A stretch of DNA of 51,058 nucleotides from a bacterium. GTDB taxonomy: Bacteria; Acidobacteriota; Thermoanaerobaculia; Multivoradales; JAHEKO01. Of this stretch, positions 26,804-36,085 are shown piece after piece (the stretch's first letter is position 1; every line of letters starts with the position of its first letter). The translations under genes and the position numbers were made by a program. The stretch is from NCBI GenBank assembly GCA_024224155.1, contig JAAENP010000263.1, positions 1 through 51,058 on the forward strand. Direction: 5' to 3'. A model generated the notes under the pieces. The model had not been told where the DNA came from and searched no databases. It worked only from the letters and a program-made list of their open reading frames with translations.

Positions 26804-27609
26804 AAGCCCGATTCAAGACGACCAGCGCGGCTTCGCCTCAGCGCCGAGTCGTGGAGCTCGCCAAGGGAGACTACGTCTTCGAGCAGGGCGATCTCGGCAC
26901 CGAGATGTACGTTATCCACGAGGGTGCCATCGAGATCATGAACACCGACATAGACCCCAGACCCATAGCGGTGCTGGAGAAGGGGGATTTCTTCGGTGAG
27001 ATGGCGATTCTCGAGGGCGCCGCGAGAACCGCGTCGGCTCGGGCCGCCGTCGATTCGAAGCTGGTTCAAATCAACGAAGCCACGTTCAGCCGACTGCTTC
27101 GCAAGGACCCGGAAGTGGCGATTCGAATCATGCGCAAGCTCTCCCAACGGGTCCGCCGTCTCGAGGAGCTTCTCCTGGAGCGCGGCGCCCCCGTGCCGCC
27201 GGCTTCCGAAGTCACGGATGCCGGGCAAACGGGCGCGCTCAGCCCGGCCGGGCAAGAGGAGGAACCCAGGGCTTCGGTGGCGGTTGCCGGAGGACCTCGC
27301 CTCGTGCATCCCGGCACCGGGGTCGTGTTCAACTTGATGCGTGAGGAAACGTCTCTGGTCGGCAGACGAGACCCGATTACCGGTATCAAGCCGACGGTCG
27401 ATCTGACGCCGATCGATCCCGAGCGCTCTTGCAGCCGACAGCACGCTCGGATCTACCCGGAAGGCGATGCCTATTTTCTGGCCGAGGACATCAGTACGAC
27501 CAACGGCACCTTTCTGAACGAGGACCGGTTGGGGACCGGCGTGCCGGCACGCATGGCCTCGGGCGATCGCGTTCGGTTCGGCTTGGTCACGTTGGAGTTC
27601 ACAGCCTAG
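26791..27609 (+). CDS. Cyclic-nucleotide-binding domain / FHA domain fusion protein
   Basis: A 272-residue soluble regulator. Residues 18-125 form a CRP-type cNMP-binding domain; GEMAILEGAARTASA keeps Glu70 and Arg79 of the phosphate-binding cassette, so nucleotide binding is possible. A Pro/Ala-rich linker spans about 132-165. Residues 168-272 form an FHA domain with the conserved GRR, SCSRQH and TTNGTFLN elements that bind phosphothreonine. There is no DNA-binding helix-turn-helix, so it is not a transcription factor of the CRP kind. It probably couples a nucleotide signal to Ser/Thr phosphorylation. Start TTG at 26791 follows GGGGGAAG; GTG at 26800 is an alternative. Confidence 0.85.
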   Translation: MAKVKARFKTTSAASPQRRVVELAKGDYVFEQGDLGTEMYVIHEGAIEIMNTDIDPRPIAVLEKGDFFGEMAILEGAARTASARAAVDSKLVQINEATFSRLLRKDPEVAIRIMRKLSQRVRRLEELLLERGAPVPPASEVTDAGQTGALSPAGQEEEPRASVAVAGGPRLVHPGTGVVFNLMREETSLVGRRDPITGIKPTVDLTPIDPERSCSRQHARIYPEGDAYFLAEDISTTNGTFLNEDRLGTGVPARMASGDRVRFGLVTLEFTA

Positions 27610-27631
27610 TCGCGAACGACTCCCCGGGTCG

Positions 27632-29713
27632 ATGACAAGAGATTCGAGCGGCGAGGCGCTGGCCGCGCACAGCCCCGTGAGCGCGCTCAAAGGCATTGGG
27701 CCGGCGCGCGAGAAGGCTCTGCGGGAAGCCGGCGTAGAGACCATTCTGGACCTCATACTGCACCTGCCTCTCCGTTACGAAGACCGGCGAACCGTGACCG
27801 AGGTGGGCGAGGTCGACGTCGAGGGTGCCTACACGCTCGTCGGTAGGCTGGAAAAGGTGAATACGGTTCGTGTGTATCGCCGTCGAATGACGCTGGTCAG
27901 GGCGACATTGTGCGGTGCCAAGGGCAGCCTCGCCGTAGCTTGGTTCAATCGGCCGTATCTGGCGGGCACGGTCACGGAGGGCGCCGAGTATCTTCTGCAC
28001 GGGAAGGTCCGGCGCAGAGGCGAGATCCTGGAGCTGGTGAACCCGAGCCTCGAGCCGCGCGACAAAGCCAGACTCGGCACCAACATCGTGCCCGTGTATT
28101 CAGCAATCGGGAGCCTGGGGCCCGCGCTCGTCAGGCAAATCGTTCAGAACGCGGTGCAATCGATCGTGCTGCGCGATCTCGAAGAGCCTCTACCGGCCGA
28201 CCTAAGAAAGGAGCACGATCTGCCCGCGCTCGGAGACGCGCTCAGAGAGCTTCATAGGCCCGCTCGAGATGGCGCCGTGGAGGAGCTCAACGCTCGTGAG
28301 AGCCGTGCTCACTGCCGGCTGGTCTACGGAGAGCTGCTCCGATTGCAGACCGAGCTTGCGCTCGCGCGCAGCGGAGTCCGCAGCCTGGAGAAGAGCCATG
28401 GCTACGCTGACCTCACGGGCGTTCGAGCCCGGGTGGCGGGGCACCTGCCGTTTTGCCTCACCGCCTCCCAGGACAGGGTCCTCGACGAGATCATCGCCGA
28501 CCTGGATCGTCGCTCGCCGATGATGCGATTGCTGCAGGGAGATGTCGGTAGTGGTAAGACGGTGGTCGCCGGCGTCGCGATGGCTGCGGCTGCCGAGAGC
28601 GGTCTTCAGGCGGCTCTGATGGCGCCCACCGAGCTTCTCGCCGAGCAGCATCATGCCAGCCTCAGCAGCCTTCTAGGCGATCGCTATGGCTTGAGATTGT
28701 TGACCTCGTCGGCTGCCACGCGGGAGGCCCGTGAGGATCTGCGAAGCGGCCGCGCGCAACTGGCCGTCGGTACCCACGCGTTGATGCAGAATGCGGTCGA
28801 GTTCGAGCGCCTCGCCCTAGCGGTGGTGGACGAGCAGCACCGCTTCGGCGTGGCTCAGCGTCGAGAGCTACTCGCCAAGGGAGAACGGCCTGACCTTCTG
28901 GTGATGACCGCGACACCGATTCCACGGTCCTTGGCCATGACTATCTATGGAGACCTGTCTCTCTCGGTCATTGACGAGCTGCCTCCCGGACGACGGCCGG
29001 TCGAAACCAGAGTAGAGTCTTTCGAAGCGCGGGACGAGGTATACGAGTGGCTGCGGGGCGAGCTCGAACGCGGGAACAAGGCCTTTGTCGTGCTGCCATT
29101 GATCGAAGAGAGCGACCGCGTCGAGGCTGAAGCGGTCGAGGGACTGGGGCGAGATCTCGCCGCGCGGCTCGCCGCCCACCGGCCAACCGTTTTGCATGGA
29201 CGAATGGACTCGGCGACCAAATCCAGGTTGATGAAGTCCTTCGCGCAGGGGGGCTCTGGGGTTCTGATCGCCACGACGCTGATCGAGGTCGGGGTCGACG
29301 TACCGGAGGCAACCGTGATGGTGATCGAAAGCGCCGAGAGATTCGGTCTGGCTCAACTCCACCAGCTCAGAGGCCGGGTCGGTCGGAGCGACCGGCCCTC
29401 GACGTGTATCGCGATCCACGGACGGCTTTCGGAAGACGCGCAGGCGCGCTTGCGCGCCTTCTGTTCGACCCATGACGGCTTCGAGTTGGCCGAAGCGGAT
29501 TTGCAGATGAGAGGACCAGGCGATCTTCTCGGCACGCGCCAAGCCGGAGTGCCCAATTTGCGCCTCACCGATCTCGCCAAGCACCGGAACTGGATAGAGC
29601 TGGCACGACAAGACGCGCGCCGCCTGGTCAGGGACCGGCCCCGGGACGGGGAGGGCTTTCTCGCGGATCTCGAATCACGGGTCGGCGCCCAGGAGCACCT
29701 GGCGGGCGGATGA
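27632..29713 (+). CDS. recG: ATP-dependent DNA helicase RecG
   Basis: A 693-residue branched-DNA helicase that reverses stalled forks. The N-terminal wedge (OB) domain covers roughly 50-200 (VGRLEKVNTVRVYRRRMTLVRA). Walker A is GDVGSGKT, motif II is DEQH in place of DEAH as is usual for RecG, and GRVGRSDRPS plus the TRG-type C-terminal region follow. The start ATG at 27632 has only a weak purine-rich region before it. The stop overlaps the start of the glycosyltransferase in an ATGA. Confidence 0.96.
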   Translation: MTRDSSGEALAAHSPVSALKGIGPAREKALREAGVETILDLILHLPLRYEDRRTVTEVGEVDVEGAYTLVGRLEKVNTVRVYRRRMTLVRATLCGAKGSLAVAWFNRPYLAGTVTEGAEYLLHGKVRRRGEILELVNPSLEPRDKARLGTNIVPVYSAIGSLGPALVRQIVQNAVQSIVLRDLEEPLPADLRKEHDLPALGDALRELHRPARDGAVEELNARESRAHCRLVYGELLRLQTELALARSGVRSLEKSHGYADLTGVRARVAGHLPFCLTASQDRVLDEIIADLDRRSPMMRLLQGDVGSGKTVVAGVAMAAAAESGLQAALMAPTELLAEQHHASLSSLLGDRYGLRLLTSSAATREAREDLRSGRAQLAVGTHALMQNAVEFERLALAVVDEQHRFGVAQRRELLAKGERPDLLVMTATPIPRSLAMTIYGDLSLSVIDELPPGRRPVETRVESFEARDEVYEWLRGELERGNKAFVVLPLIEESDRVEAEAVEGLGRDLAARLAAHRPTVLHGRMDSATKSRLMKSFAQGGSGVLIATTLIEVGVDVPEATVMVIESAERFGLAQLHQLRGRVGRSDRPSTCIAIHGRLSEDAQARLRAFCSTHDGFELAEADLQMRGPGDLLGTRQAGVPNLRLTDLAKHRNWIELARQDARRLVRDRPRDGEGFLADLESRVGAQEHLAGG

Positions 29714-30867
29714 AAATCCTCCTGGTGGCGAACACCCTACCTCCCGAAGATCTTTCGGGGGTCGGAGAGCAGGTGCTGCAGCTCTCACGTGGCCTGGAGG
29801 AGCGAGGACACGAGGTCCGGATCCTGGGGCGGGGCGTGGGTGGAGCCCGCGGACCGAAGCTGTTTTTTCCGCTCGCCGTCGTGCCTCCGTTTCTTCGTGA
29901 GGTGCGCCGCTTCCGGCCGGAGGTGGTGCAGGTGCACGAGTCCGATGGAGCGCTGGCGGCCTTGACGTTGAAGACGTTGGGCTCGGCTCTATGCCCCGAG
30001 CCCAAGCTGCTGGCTCTGTTGCAGGTGAGCTACTGGCAGGAATTCCTCGCGGTTCGCGCAATTCGTCATGAGGGTCGGGTGCTGGGACGGCCGGGCTGGG
30101 AAGAGCGGCGGTTTCGCTGGTTCAAGGCACCGTTGCAGATCGCCTTGGGTTGGTTGACCGCCTGGCTTGCGGACGCCGTTCTGGCTCCGAGCGCAGCCAC
30201 CGCTGCGGAGCTGCGGCGCGACTACGGTGTTTCGAAGGTCTGGGTGGTGCCGAATGCGACGGCGCCCGTGGACCGGAGTCCAGAGGCCGGCGCTGTTCCC
30301 CGCCATCCAGCAGCGCTCTTCGTCGGGCGCTTGCGCCTGCGCAAGGGGGTCGAGGTTGCGCTTCACGCCGTCTCCTTGTTGGAGTCGTCCGGGTTCGAGG
30401 CCCGCCTCCTGGTTGTCGGCGACGGCGAGCATCGTCTCCGCCTCGAGCGGGTTTCGCGAGAGCTTGGCCTCGAGGATCGGGTGCAGTTTCTGGGGCGCAG
30501 GTCCCGCGAGGAGGTCCAGGCCCTGATGGACTCGTCCACGGTCCTGGTCGTTCCGTCTCTCTACGAGGGAATGCCGCTGGTGATTGTCGAGGCCATGCAG
30601 CGCGGTCTCGCCGTGGCTGCCAGCGCGGTCAGCGGAATCCCCGAGGTCGTGCTAGACGGCGAGACCGGGTGGCTGGTTCCGTGCGAGGATCCGGTGGCTC
30701 TTGCTCGGGCCCTCGAGGACGCCTTGGGCGACCCGACGGAAGCGCGTCGGAGAGGAGCCGCTGGACGCGAGCGCTTGGAGCGCGACTACAGGCCGGAGCA
30801 GGTGGCGAGCCTCTGGGAAGAGGCCGTCGAGCCCTCGAAACACGGAATGCTCAGAGAGGACACTTAG
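29710..30867 (+). CDS. GT4-family glycosyltransferase
   Basis: A 385-residue GT-B-fold enzyme. The N-terminal acceptor domain starts KILLVANTLPPEDLSGVGEQV, and the C-terminal donor domain has LFVGRLRLRKG and the E-x7-E type motif in PSLYEGMPLVIVEAM. It would transfer sugar from a nucleotide donor onto a lipid or glycan at the cytoplasmic membrane face. Donor and acceptor cannot be predicted. It is translationally coupled to recG by ATGA, which suggests cotranscription but no functional link. The membrane protein gene follows after two bases. Confidence 0.88.
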   Translation: MKILLVANTLPPEDLSGVGEQVLQLSRGLEERGHEVRILGRGVGGARGPKLFFPLAVVPPFLREVRRFRPEVVQVHESDGALAALTLKTLGSALCPEPKLLALLQVSYWQEFLAVRAIRHEGRVLGRPGWEERRFRWFKAPLQIALGWLTAWLADAVLAPSAATAAELRRDYGVSKVWVVPNATAPVDRSPEAGAVPRHPAALFVGRLRLRKGVEVALHAVSLLESSGFEARLLVVGDGEHRLRLERVSRELGLEDRVQFLGRRSREEVQALMDSSTVLVVPSLYEGMPLVIVEAMQRGLAVAASAVSGIPEVVLDGETGWLVPCEDPVALARALEDALGDPTEARRRGAAGRERLERDYRPEQVASLWEEAVEPSKHGMLREDT

Positions 30868-30869
30868 AG

Positions 30870-31364
30870 ATGATGGGACGAGCCCTGCTGATGGTCGGAG
30901 CTCTGGCGACGCTCGCGTTTATCGCCACGGGTGTCCTCGGTTACATGGTTGTCGATTCGCCGACCGTGGACCGGCATGTCGTGCTGGGTCTGGCCGCGGG
31001 CTTCCTACTCCTGTTCTCGCACTCCTGGATCATGTTCTATCTAATCGGTACCGGAAAGGTGCTCAAAGAGGCGGTGGCCGAGCACGGACTGCCGGAAGAG
31101 TGGATCGAGAGGACCAAGGAGTTCAAGAACCGGTCCTACCCGTGGTTGATGATCGCGATGGGTCTCGCGATGGCCACTTTCATCCTCGGCGGAGGCGTCG
31201 AGACCCGGGTCCTGCCCAAGTGGGTCCACTGGAGCCTGTTCTACTTGGCCGTGGCCGCGCAGTTCAGGGCGCTGTACCTCGAGTTTCTGGTGCTGACCCA
31301 GAACGAGAATCTGATGAACCTCGCGAATCGAAGCGTGCGCGAGCGCGAGGGAATCGGGCCCTGA
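30870..31364 (+). CDS. Four-span membrane protein of unknown function
   Basis: A 164-residue integral membrane protein. Hydrophobic spans lie near 4-24, 36-58, 94-113 and 123-142. Histidines at the second span (DRHVVLGL, FSHSWIMFY) and a final amphipathic helix (NENLMNLANRSVRERE) are notable. I recognise no family. The ATG follows the glycosyltransferase stop by two bases and the preceding GAGAGGA can serve as ribosome site. The TGA shares one base with the ATG of the protease gene, so translation is tightly coupled. Confidence 0.75.
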   Translation: MMGRALLMVGALATLAFIATGVLGYMVVDSPTVDRHVVLGLAAGFLLLFSHSWIMFYLIGTGKVLKEAVAEHGLPEEWIERTKEFKNRSYPWLMIAMGLAMATFILGGGVETRVLPKWVHWSLFYLAVAAQFRALYLEFLVLTQNENLMNLANRSVREREGIGP

Positions 31365-32068
31365 TGCTCGATTCCGGCCAGAACGGACTCTTCGCCGGAG
31401 CCATCCAGTTCCTGGTTCTACTCCTAGCCATCTCGATTCACGAATCCGCTCACGCCATCACGGCGCTGCGCGCGGGCGACTCGACCGGTGCGGAGCTCGG
31501 TAGGATTTCGTTCAACCCACTGCGGCATATCGACGTTCTGGGCTCGATCGTGGTCCCCGTGGTTCTGATCTTCGCCGGCGGTCCCGTGTTCGGCTGGGCC
31601 AAGCCGACTCCGGTCAGGGTAGGGAGCCTCCGGCACCCGGACAGGGACCACCTGCGGGTGGTTCTGGCGGGGCCACTGTCCAACCTGCTGGTGGGCATGG
31701 CGGCCCTGGTGTCGCTCTCCGCGGTGATCTCGGTGCTTGGACCGGATGGGGCACGCACCGCGGGTCTGTGCCTGGTTGGCGACATCGATGGCGCGGCGCA
31801 GGGGGCGAACTTCCCGATCCTCTACACGATGGTCCAGTTCGCCTTCTTGAACGGCTTTCTTGGCGTCTTCAACATGATCCCGGTTCCACCCTTCGACGGC
31901 GGGCAGGTGACTCTTCATCTCTTGCCAAGAGCCTGGGCGAGCAAGTATTCGGTAATCCGGCCCTATGGCTTTATGATCGTGCTCGCGCTGGCGGCTTTGA
32001 ATGTGCTCTCCGTGATGGTGCTGCCGGTCTATCTGATCATCGCTCTGGTAATTCAGATCTCAGGCTAA
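31364..32068 (+). CDS. Site-2 protease-family (M50) membrane metalloprotease
   Basis: A 234-residue multi-span protein of the compact YwhC-like group. The zinc motif HESAH is at 26-30 in the first span, and NMIPVPPFDGGQV in a later span provides the third zinc ligand. NPLRHIDVLGSIVVP and FGWAKPTPV are typical of the group. It cleaves within or near the membrane; the substrate is unknown. It lacks a PDZ domain, so it is not RseP. The ATG overlaps the TGA of the preceding gene by one base. trpS begins 10 bases downstream. Confidence 0.9.
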   Translation: MLDSGQNGLFAGAIQFLVLLLAISIHESAHAITALRAGDSTGAELGRISFNPLRHIDVLGSIVVPVVLIFAGGPVFGWAKPTPVRVGSLRHPDRDHLRVVLAGPLSNLLVGMAALVSLSAVISVLGPDGARTAGLCLVGDIDGAAQGANFPILYTMVQFAFLNGFLGVFNMIPVPPFDGGQVTLHLLPRAWASKYSVIRPYGFMIVLALAALNVLSVMVLPVYLIIALVIQISG

Positions 32069-32078
32069 CGAGGTATTT

Positions 32079-33101
32079 GTGGTGCAGGAAAAAGTTGTGC
32101 TCTCCGGGAATCGTGCGACCGGAAGGCTACATCTGGGAAACTACTTTGGCGCGGTCAAGAACTGGGTGGACCTCCAGGGGAAATACCGGTGCTACTACTT
32201 CATCGCGGACTGGCATGCCCTGACCACCGATTACGACGACACGACCCAGGTCGCCGAGAACTCTCTCGAGGTGCTGGCCGACTGGCTGGCGGCCGGCCTC
32301 GACCCCGAGCGCTCGGTGATCTTCTTGCAGTCGTTCGTGCCCGAGCACGCCGAGCTGCATCTTCTGCTCTCTATGATGACGCCGTTGGGCTGGCTCGAGC
32401 GGGTCCCCACCTACAAGGATCAGATCCGCGAGCTCAAGAAGCGAGATCTGTCGACCTACGGTTTTCTGGGCTATCCCGTGCTGCAGACGGCCGACATCCT
32501 GCTCTACAGGGCCGATTTCGTTCCGGTGGGGGAGGATCAGGCCAGCCATCTCGAGTTGAGCCGCGAAATCACGCGGCGCTTCAACGGCAAGTTCGGCGAC
32601 ATATTCCCCGAGCCGAAGGCCCTGTTCACTCCGACGCCCAAAGTGCCGGGCCTCGATGGGCGCAAGATGTCCAAGTCCTACGGCAACGCGATCGACCTGG
32701 CCGATACTCCCGACGAGATCAGGCTCAAGTGCAAGAGCATGTTCACCGATCCGACTCGGTTGCGCCGGACCGACCCGGGGCACCCCGACACCTGCAACCT
32801 CTTCGAGTTCCATGAGCTGGTCTCGACGCCGGAGGTCAAGCAACGGGTTCTGCGAGAGTGTCCGCTGGCGCAGATCGGCTGTGTCGACGACAAGGCACTG
32901 ATCGCCGATCAGCTGATCGCCTTCCTGGAGCCGATTCGCCGCCGGCGGGAAGAGCTCGCCGCAGACAAGGGCGAGCTCCTCAATATCTTGAAGAAGGGGA
33001 GCGACAGGGCTCGGGAAAGAGCGGCGGAGACCATGGCCAGAGTCCGTGAAGGCATGAAACTGGACTACGACCGCCTCGAGCCGAAGGCGGTTGCCGAGTG
33101 A
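32079..33101 (+). CDS. trpS: Tryptophanyl-tRNA synthetase
   Basis: A 340-residue class Ic aminoacyl-tRNA synthetase that charges tRNA-Trp. The HIGH-type signature is NRATGRLHLGN at 11-21 and KMSKS is at 196-200. GEDQASHLELSREI is the usual tryptophan and ATP pocket stretch. The start is GTG at 32079 or the adjacent GTG at 32082, with AGG a few bases upstream. It opens the trpS-scpA-scpB-rluB-cmk block, and its stop overlaps the scpA start in a GTGA. Confidence 0.96.
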   Translation: MVQEKVVLSGNRATGRLHLGNYFGAVKNWVDLQGKYRCYYFIADWHALTTDYDDTTQVAENSLEVLADWLAAGLDPERSVIFLQSFVPEHAELHLLLSMMTPLGWLERVPTYKDQIRELKKRDLSTYGFLGYPVLQTADILLYRADFVPVGEDQASHLELSREITRRFNGKFGDIFPEPKALFTPTPKVPGLDGRKMSKSYGNAIDLADTPDEIRLKCKSMFTDPTRLRRTDPGHPDTCNLFEFHELVSTPEVKQRVLRECPLAQIGCVDDKALIADQLIAFLEPIRRRREELAADKGELLNILKKGSDRARERAAETMARVREGMKLDYDRLEPKAVAE

Positions 33102-33871
33102 CTCCGGCCGGCGCTCTCCCCGCAGACTGGCGGGTCAAGTTGCCGGCCTTTGAGGGCCCGCTCGACCTCTTGCTGCATCTGGTTCGGATCAACGAAGTCG
33201 AGATCACCGACATCCCGGTGGCGCTGATCTGTGACCAGTTCCAGGAATACCTCGGTCTCATGGAGGAGCTCAATTTGGACATCGCCGCCGACTACGTCTA
33301 CGAGGCGGCGTATCTGATTCACCTGAAGTCGAAGCTGCTTCTGCCGGCCACCAAGGACGAACATGGCGAGGAAGAGGACCCGCGCCAGGATCTGGTAGAG
33401 CGACTTCTCGAGTACCGCAAGCTCAAGGACGCCGCCCAGTCGCTCGCCGAGATTCACAGCGTACGGCGCGGAGTCTGGACGCGGCCCGAGGAGCGGCTCT
33501 CGGGCGGAGACGACGAAGCCGTCGATCTCAGCGAGATATCGCTCTACGATCTTCTCGGCGCACTCAAGTCCGTTCTGGTTCGCTACGACCGCGAGCACCC
33601 GCCGGCTCTTCACCTGAGCGCCGAGAGCTTTTCGACCCGGGACCAGTTCGAGCGCCTCCTCGGAGCGCTCGCCGGAGGCCGTCCGGTGGATCTGCTCGAC
33701 GATCTGGGTGGGAGGAGCTGCCGGGCCGAGGCTGTCGCCGCGTTTCTCGCCGTTTTGGAGCTGTCACGGCTTAGTCTCATCCACCTGCACCAGACTTCGA
33801 CGAAACAGGTTCTGATGTACCGGACGGACCGGCAACTCGAGCCCCACGAGCTTGAAGCCATTACTGGATAG
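33098..33871 (+). CDS. scpA: Segregation and condensation protein A
   Basis: A 257-residue kleisin that bridges SMC heads and recruits ScpB. The family signature LPAFEGPLDLLLHLVRINEVEI is at residues 12-33 (quoted segments FEGPLDLLLHL and ITDIPVA). YVYEAAYLIHLKSKLLLP follows, and the C-terminal winged helix (AFLAVLELSRLSLIHLHQ) is complete. The GTG start overlaps the trpS stop. scpB follows after 28 bases. Confidence 0.93.
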   Translation: MTPAGALPADWRVKLPAFEGPLDLLLHLVRINEVEITDIPVALICDQFQEYLGLMEELNLDIAADYVYEAAYLIHLKSKLLLPATKDEHGEEEDPRQDLVERLLEYRKLKDAAQSLAEIHSVRRGVWTRPEERLSGGDDEAVDLSEISLYDLLGALKSVLVRYDREHPPALHLSAESFSTRDQFERLLGALAGGRPVDLLDDLGGRSCRAEAVAAFLAVLELSRLSLIHLHQTSTKQVLMYRTDRQLEPHELEAITG

Positions 33872-33899
33872 GCAGTCGAATCAATTGGGACGCAATGAC

Positions 33900-34571
33900 A
33901 TGACGGATCCTCAGGAAATCGAAGCCGCGATCGAGGCGGCCCTGTTCGTGACACCCCAGCCGATACGACGGCGCAAGATTCTGGAGGTCTTCGGAGCTCG
34001 CGCTCGCGAGGAAGCCAGCGCCGCTCTGGAGAGAGTTCTCGCACGCTACCGGGCGGATGCGAATCGGGGCGTAGTAGTCGAGGAGGTGGCCAGCGGCCTC
34101 CGCTTGGTAACTCGGCCGGAGCTTCACGGCTACCTGCGCAAGCTGTTCGAGATCACCGGCCAGAACCGGTTGTCGATGCCCGCTCTCGAGACCCTGGCGA
34201 TCATCGCCTATCGACAGCCGGTCACCGGACCCGAGATCCAGGAGCTGCGCAGCGTGAGCTCGAGCGGTGTGCTGCGGACATTGCTGGAGAAGCGGCTGAT
34301 TCGGATCGCTGGGCGCAAACTGGTCGTGGGTAAACCGTTTCTCTATGCGACGACGCGAGAGTTCCTGATGCATTTCGGACTCAAGAGCCTTGACGACCTG
34401 CCGCCCCTCGAGGAGTTCGAAGAGACCTTCGGACAAATGGCAACCATCGAGGCGGACGTGCTGCCCTTCGAGGAGAGGGCGTCCACGGCCGAATCGGTCT
34501 CTGGCGAGTCACCGCAGGCTGGAGAGTCCGGGCCCGCCGCGGCCGAACCCGAGACTCCGGAGGAGGGGTGA
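33900..34571 (+). CDS. scpB: Segregation and condensation protein B
   Basis: A 223-residue ScpB with two winged-helix domains: IEAAIEAALFVTPQPI at the start and LETLAIIAYRQPVTGPEIQ with SSSGVLRTLLEKRLI in the second. It stabilises the SMC-ScpA complex in chromosome segregation. The last 40 residues are an acidic, proline-rich tail with no motif. I place the start at ATG 33900, preceded by TTGGGA; an in-frame ATG 48 bases upstream would overlap scpA. The stop overlaps the rluB start in a GTGA. Confidence 0.93.
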   Translation: MTDPQEIEAAIEAALFVTPQPIRRRKILEVFGARAREEASAALERVLARYRADANRGVVVEEVASGLRLVTRPELHGYLRKLFEITGQNRLSMPALETLAIIAYRQPVTGPEIQELRSVSSSGVLRTLLEKRLIRIAGRKLVVGKPFLYATTREFLMHFGLKSLDDLPPLEEFEETFGQMATIEADVLPFEERASTAESVSGESPQAGESGPAAAEPETPEEG

Positions 34572-35356
34572 GTCGGGATTCTGAGGGCGTGGAGAGGCTC
34601 CAGAAGGCTCTTGCCAGATCCGGTGTGGCCTCGCGCCGCGCGTCCGAGGAGTTGATCCGACAGGGACGGGTGACGGTCAACGGCGAGATCGCACGGATCG
34701 GACAGAAGGTCGACCTGCGCACCGATTTCGTCAAGGTCGACGGTAAGCGCATTCAGAAGCCTGAGCGCAACCGCTACCTGCTGCTCAACAAGCCGGCCGG
34801 ATACATGACCACGAAGTCCGACCCGGAGGGTCGCGCGACGGTGTTCGACCTGTTGCCGCCCCAGGCTCGGCGGGGCCTGTTTGCGGTCGGTCGGCTGGAT
34901 TTCGAGACCGAGGGCCTGCTGCTCTTGACCGATGACGGCGACCTCGCGCAGCTTGTGAGTCATCCTCGGCACGGCTGTGCCAAGACCTACGAGGTAAAGG
35001 TGAAGGGAAGGCCTTCGGAGGACTCGATCCAGAGGCTCAGGTCAGGAATCAGGCTCGACCGCAGGCGCACCCGGCCGGCCCGAATCGCGGCTCTGGGGGG
35101 CACCCGGGGCCGGCGTGCGGCGGAGTCCAACACCTGGTGGAGAGTCGAGCTCACGGAGGGCAGAACAAGGCAGATTCGAGAGATGTTCGCTCGGATCGGT
35201 CATCCCGTGTTGCGTTTGCGTCGCACCGCGATCGGGCGCGTCGGGGATCGCGATCTGCCGCGAGGGGCCTTTCGGGACCTGTCCGAGGCCGAGGTCCGCC
35301 AGCTGGCAGGCGTGAGCTCCCCGAAAGGACCGCCCGCGAGAAAGAGACGGACGTGA
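34568..35356 (+). CDS. rluB: RsuA/RluB-family pseudouridine synthase
   Basis: A 262-residue rRNA modification enzyme. An S4 RNA-binding domain occupies about 8-55 (LQKALARSGVASRRASEELI). The catalytic aspartate is D111 in GRLDFETEGLLLL, and NKPAGYMTT and RTRQIREMFARIGHPV are typical. Position between scpB and cmk is common for the 23S rRNA enzyme RluB, but RsuA-type specificity cannot be excluded by sequence alone. The C-terminus is basic. GTG start, with GGAGG immediately upstream. Confidence 0.92.
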   Translation: MSRDSEGVERLQKALARSGVASRRASEELIRQGRVTVNGEIARIGQKVDLRTDFVKVDGKRIQKPERNRYLLLNKPAGYMTTKSDPEGRATVFDLLPPQARRGLFAVGRLDFETEGLLLLTDDGDLAQLVSHPRHGCAKTYEVKVKGRPSEDSIQRLRSGIRLDRRRTRPARIAALGGTRGRRAAESNTWWRVELTEGRTRQIREMFARIGHPVLRLRRTAIGRVGDRDLPRGAFRDLSEAEVRQLAGVSSPKGPPARKRRT

Positions 35357-36048
35357 GCGGCACGATGATCATCGCGATCGATGGGCCGTCGGGAGTCGGC
35401 AAATCCACGGTCGCCCGGGCCGTGGCTCGGGAGCTGGGCTTGCCTTACCTCGAGACCGGAGCCATGTATCGCGCTCTCGGTCTCGAGGTCCTCGAGCGAG
35501 GTATCGATCCCGAGGATAGGGACTCGGTCGAGGATCTGGCGGCATCCTTCGACCTTCATCTCCAGCCGCTCGAGGACGGGTCGTTCGCGATTCAAGTTGG
35601 CGGCGAGCCGGTGGGCGCGCGGATCTACGGTCTGAGGGTCACCGACGCGACCTCCAAGATCTCGGCCTATCCCGGTGTGCGTGAGCAGATGCGGCGGCTC
35701 CAGAGGTCCTGTGCGATGGAGCGGGGAGGAGTCCTCGAGGGCCGCGATATCGGCACCCGGGTGGTGCCGGAAACGCCCTTCAAGTTCTTCCTGACCGCCG
35801 CACCCGAGGTCCGAGCCGAGCGCCGTTGGCGTCAGTTGCGGCAGGCCGGTGTCGAGACCCCCGACTTGGCCGACATCGAGCGCGAGGTCCGCGAGCGTGA
35901 CGAGCGCGACAGTTCGAGAGACGACTCGCCCCTGAGTTGGGACGAGACCTACCGTGTCATCGACACCGGCGAGCTCTCGGTGGATGAGGTCATCGCCGAG
36001 ATCACAACCGAAGTCGGGTCGCAGCCGAACGCTTCGGAAGACGGCTGA
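35353..36048 (+). CDS. cmk: Cytidylate kinase
   Basis: A 231-residue NMP kinase that phosphorylates CMP and dCMP. The P-loop is IDGPSGVGKST at 9-19. YLETGAMYRALG binds the nucleoside monophosphate, and GRDIGTRVVPE plus RDERDSSRDDSPL (LID region) follow. The start could be GTG 35353, which overlaps the rluB stop as GTGA like other junctions here, or ATG 35365. In many bacteria cmk is followed directly by rpsA; here three genes intervene. Confidence 0.93.
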   Translation: MSGTMIIAIDGPSGVGKSTVARAVARELGLPYLETGAMYRALGLEVLERGIDPEDRDSVEDLAASFDLHLQPLEDGSFAIQVGGEPVGARIYGLRVTDATSKISAYPGVREQMRRLQRSCAMERGGVLEGRDIGTRVVPETPFKFFLTAAPEVRAERRWRQLRQAGVETPDLADIEREVRERDERDSSRDDSPLSWDETYRVIDTGELSVDEVIAEITTEVGSQPNASEDG

Positions 36049-36085
36049 GCGGCGCAGTTCTCGGACCGTGGCAAGATGTGCCTCC

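Noticed and set aside
30150-30869. N-terminal extension of the membrane protein frame through the glycosyltransferase gene
   Set aside because: The extension is out of frame with the glycosyltransferase and Arg/Gly-rich; the ATG at 30870 with its ribosome site gives the real protein.
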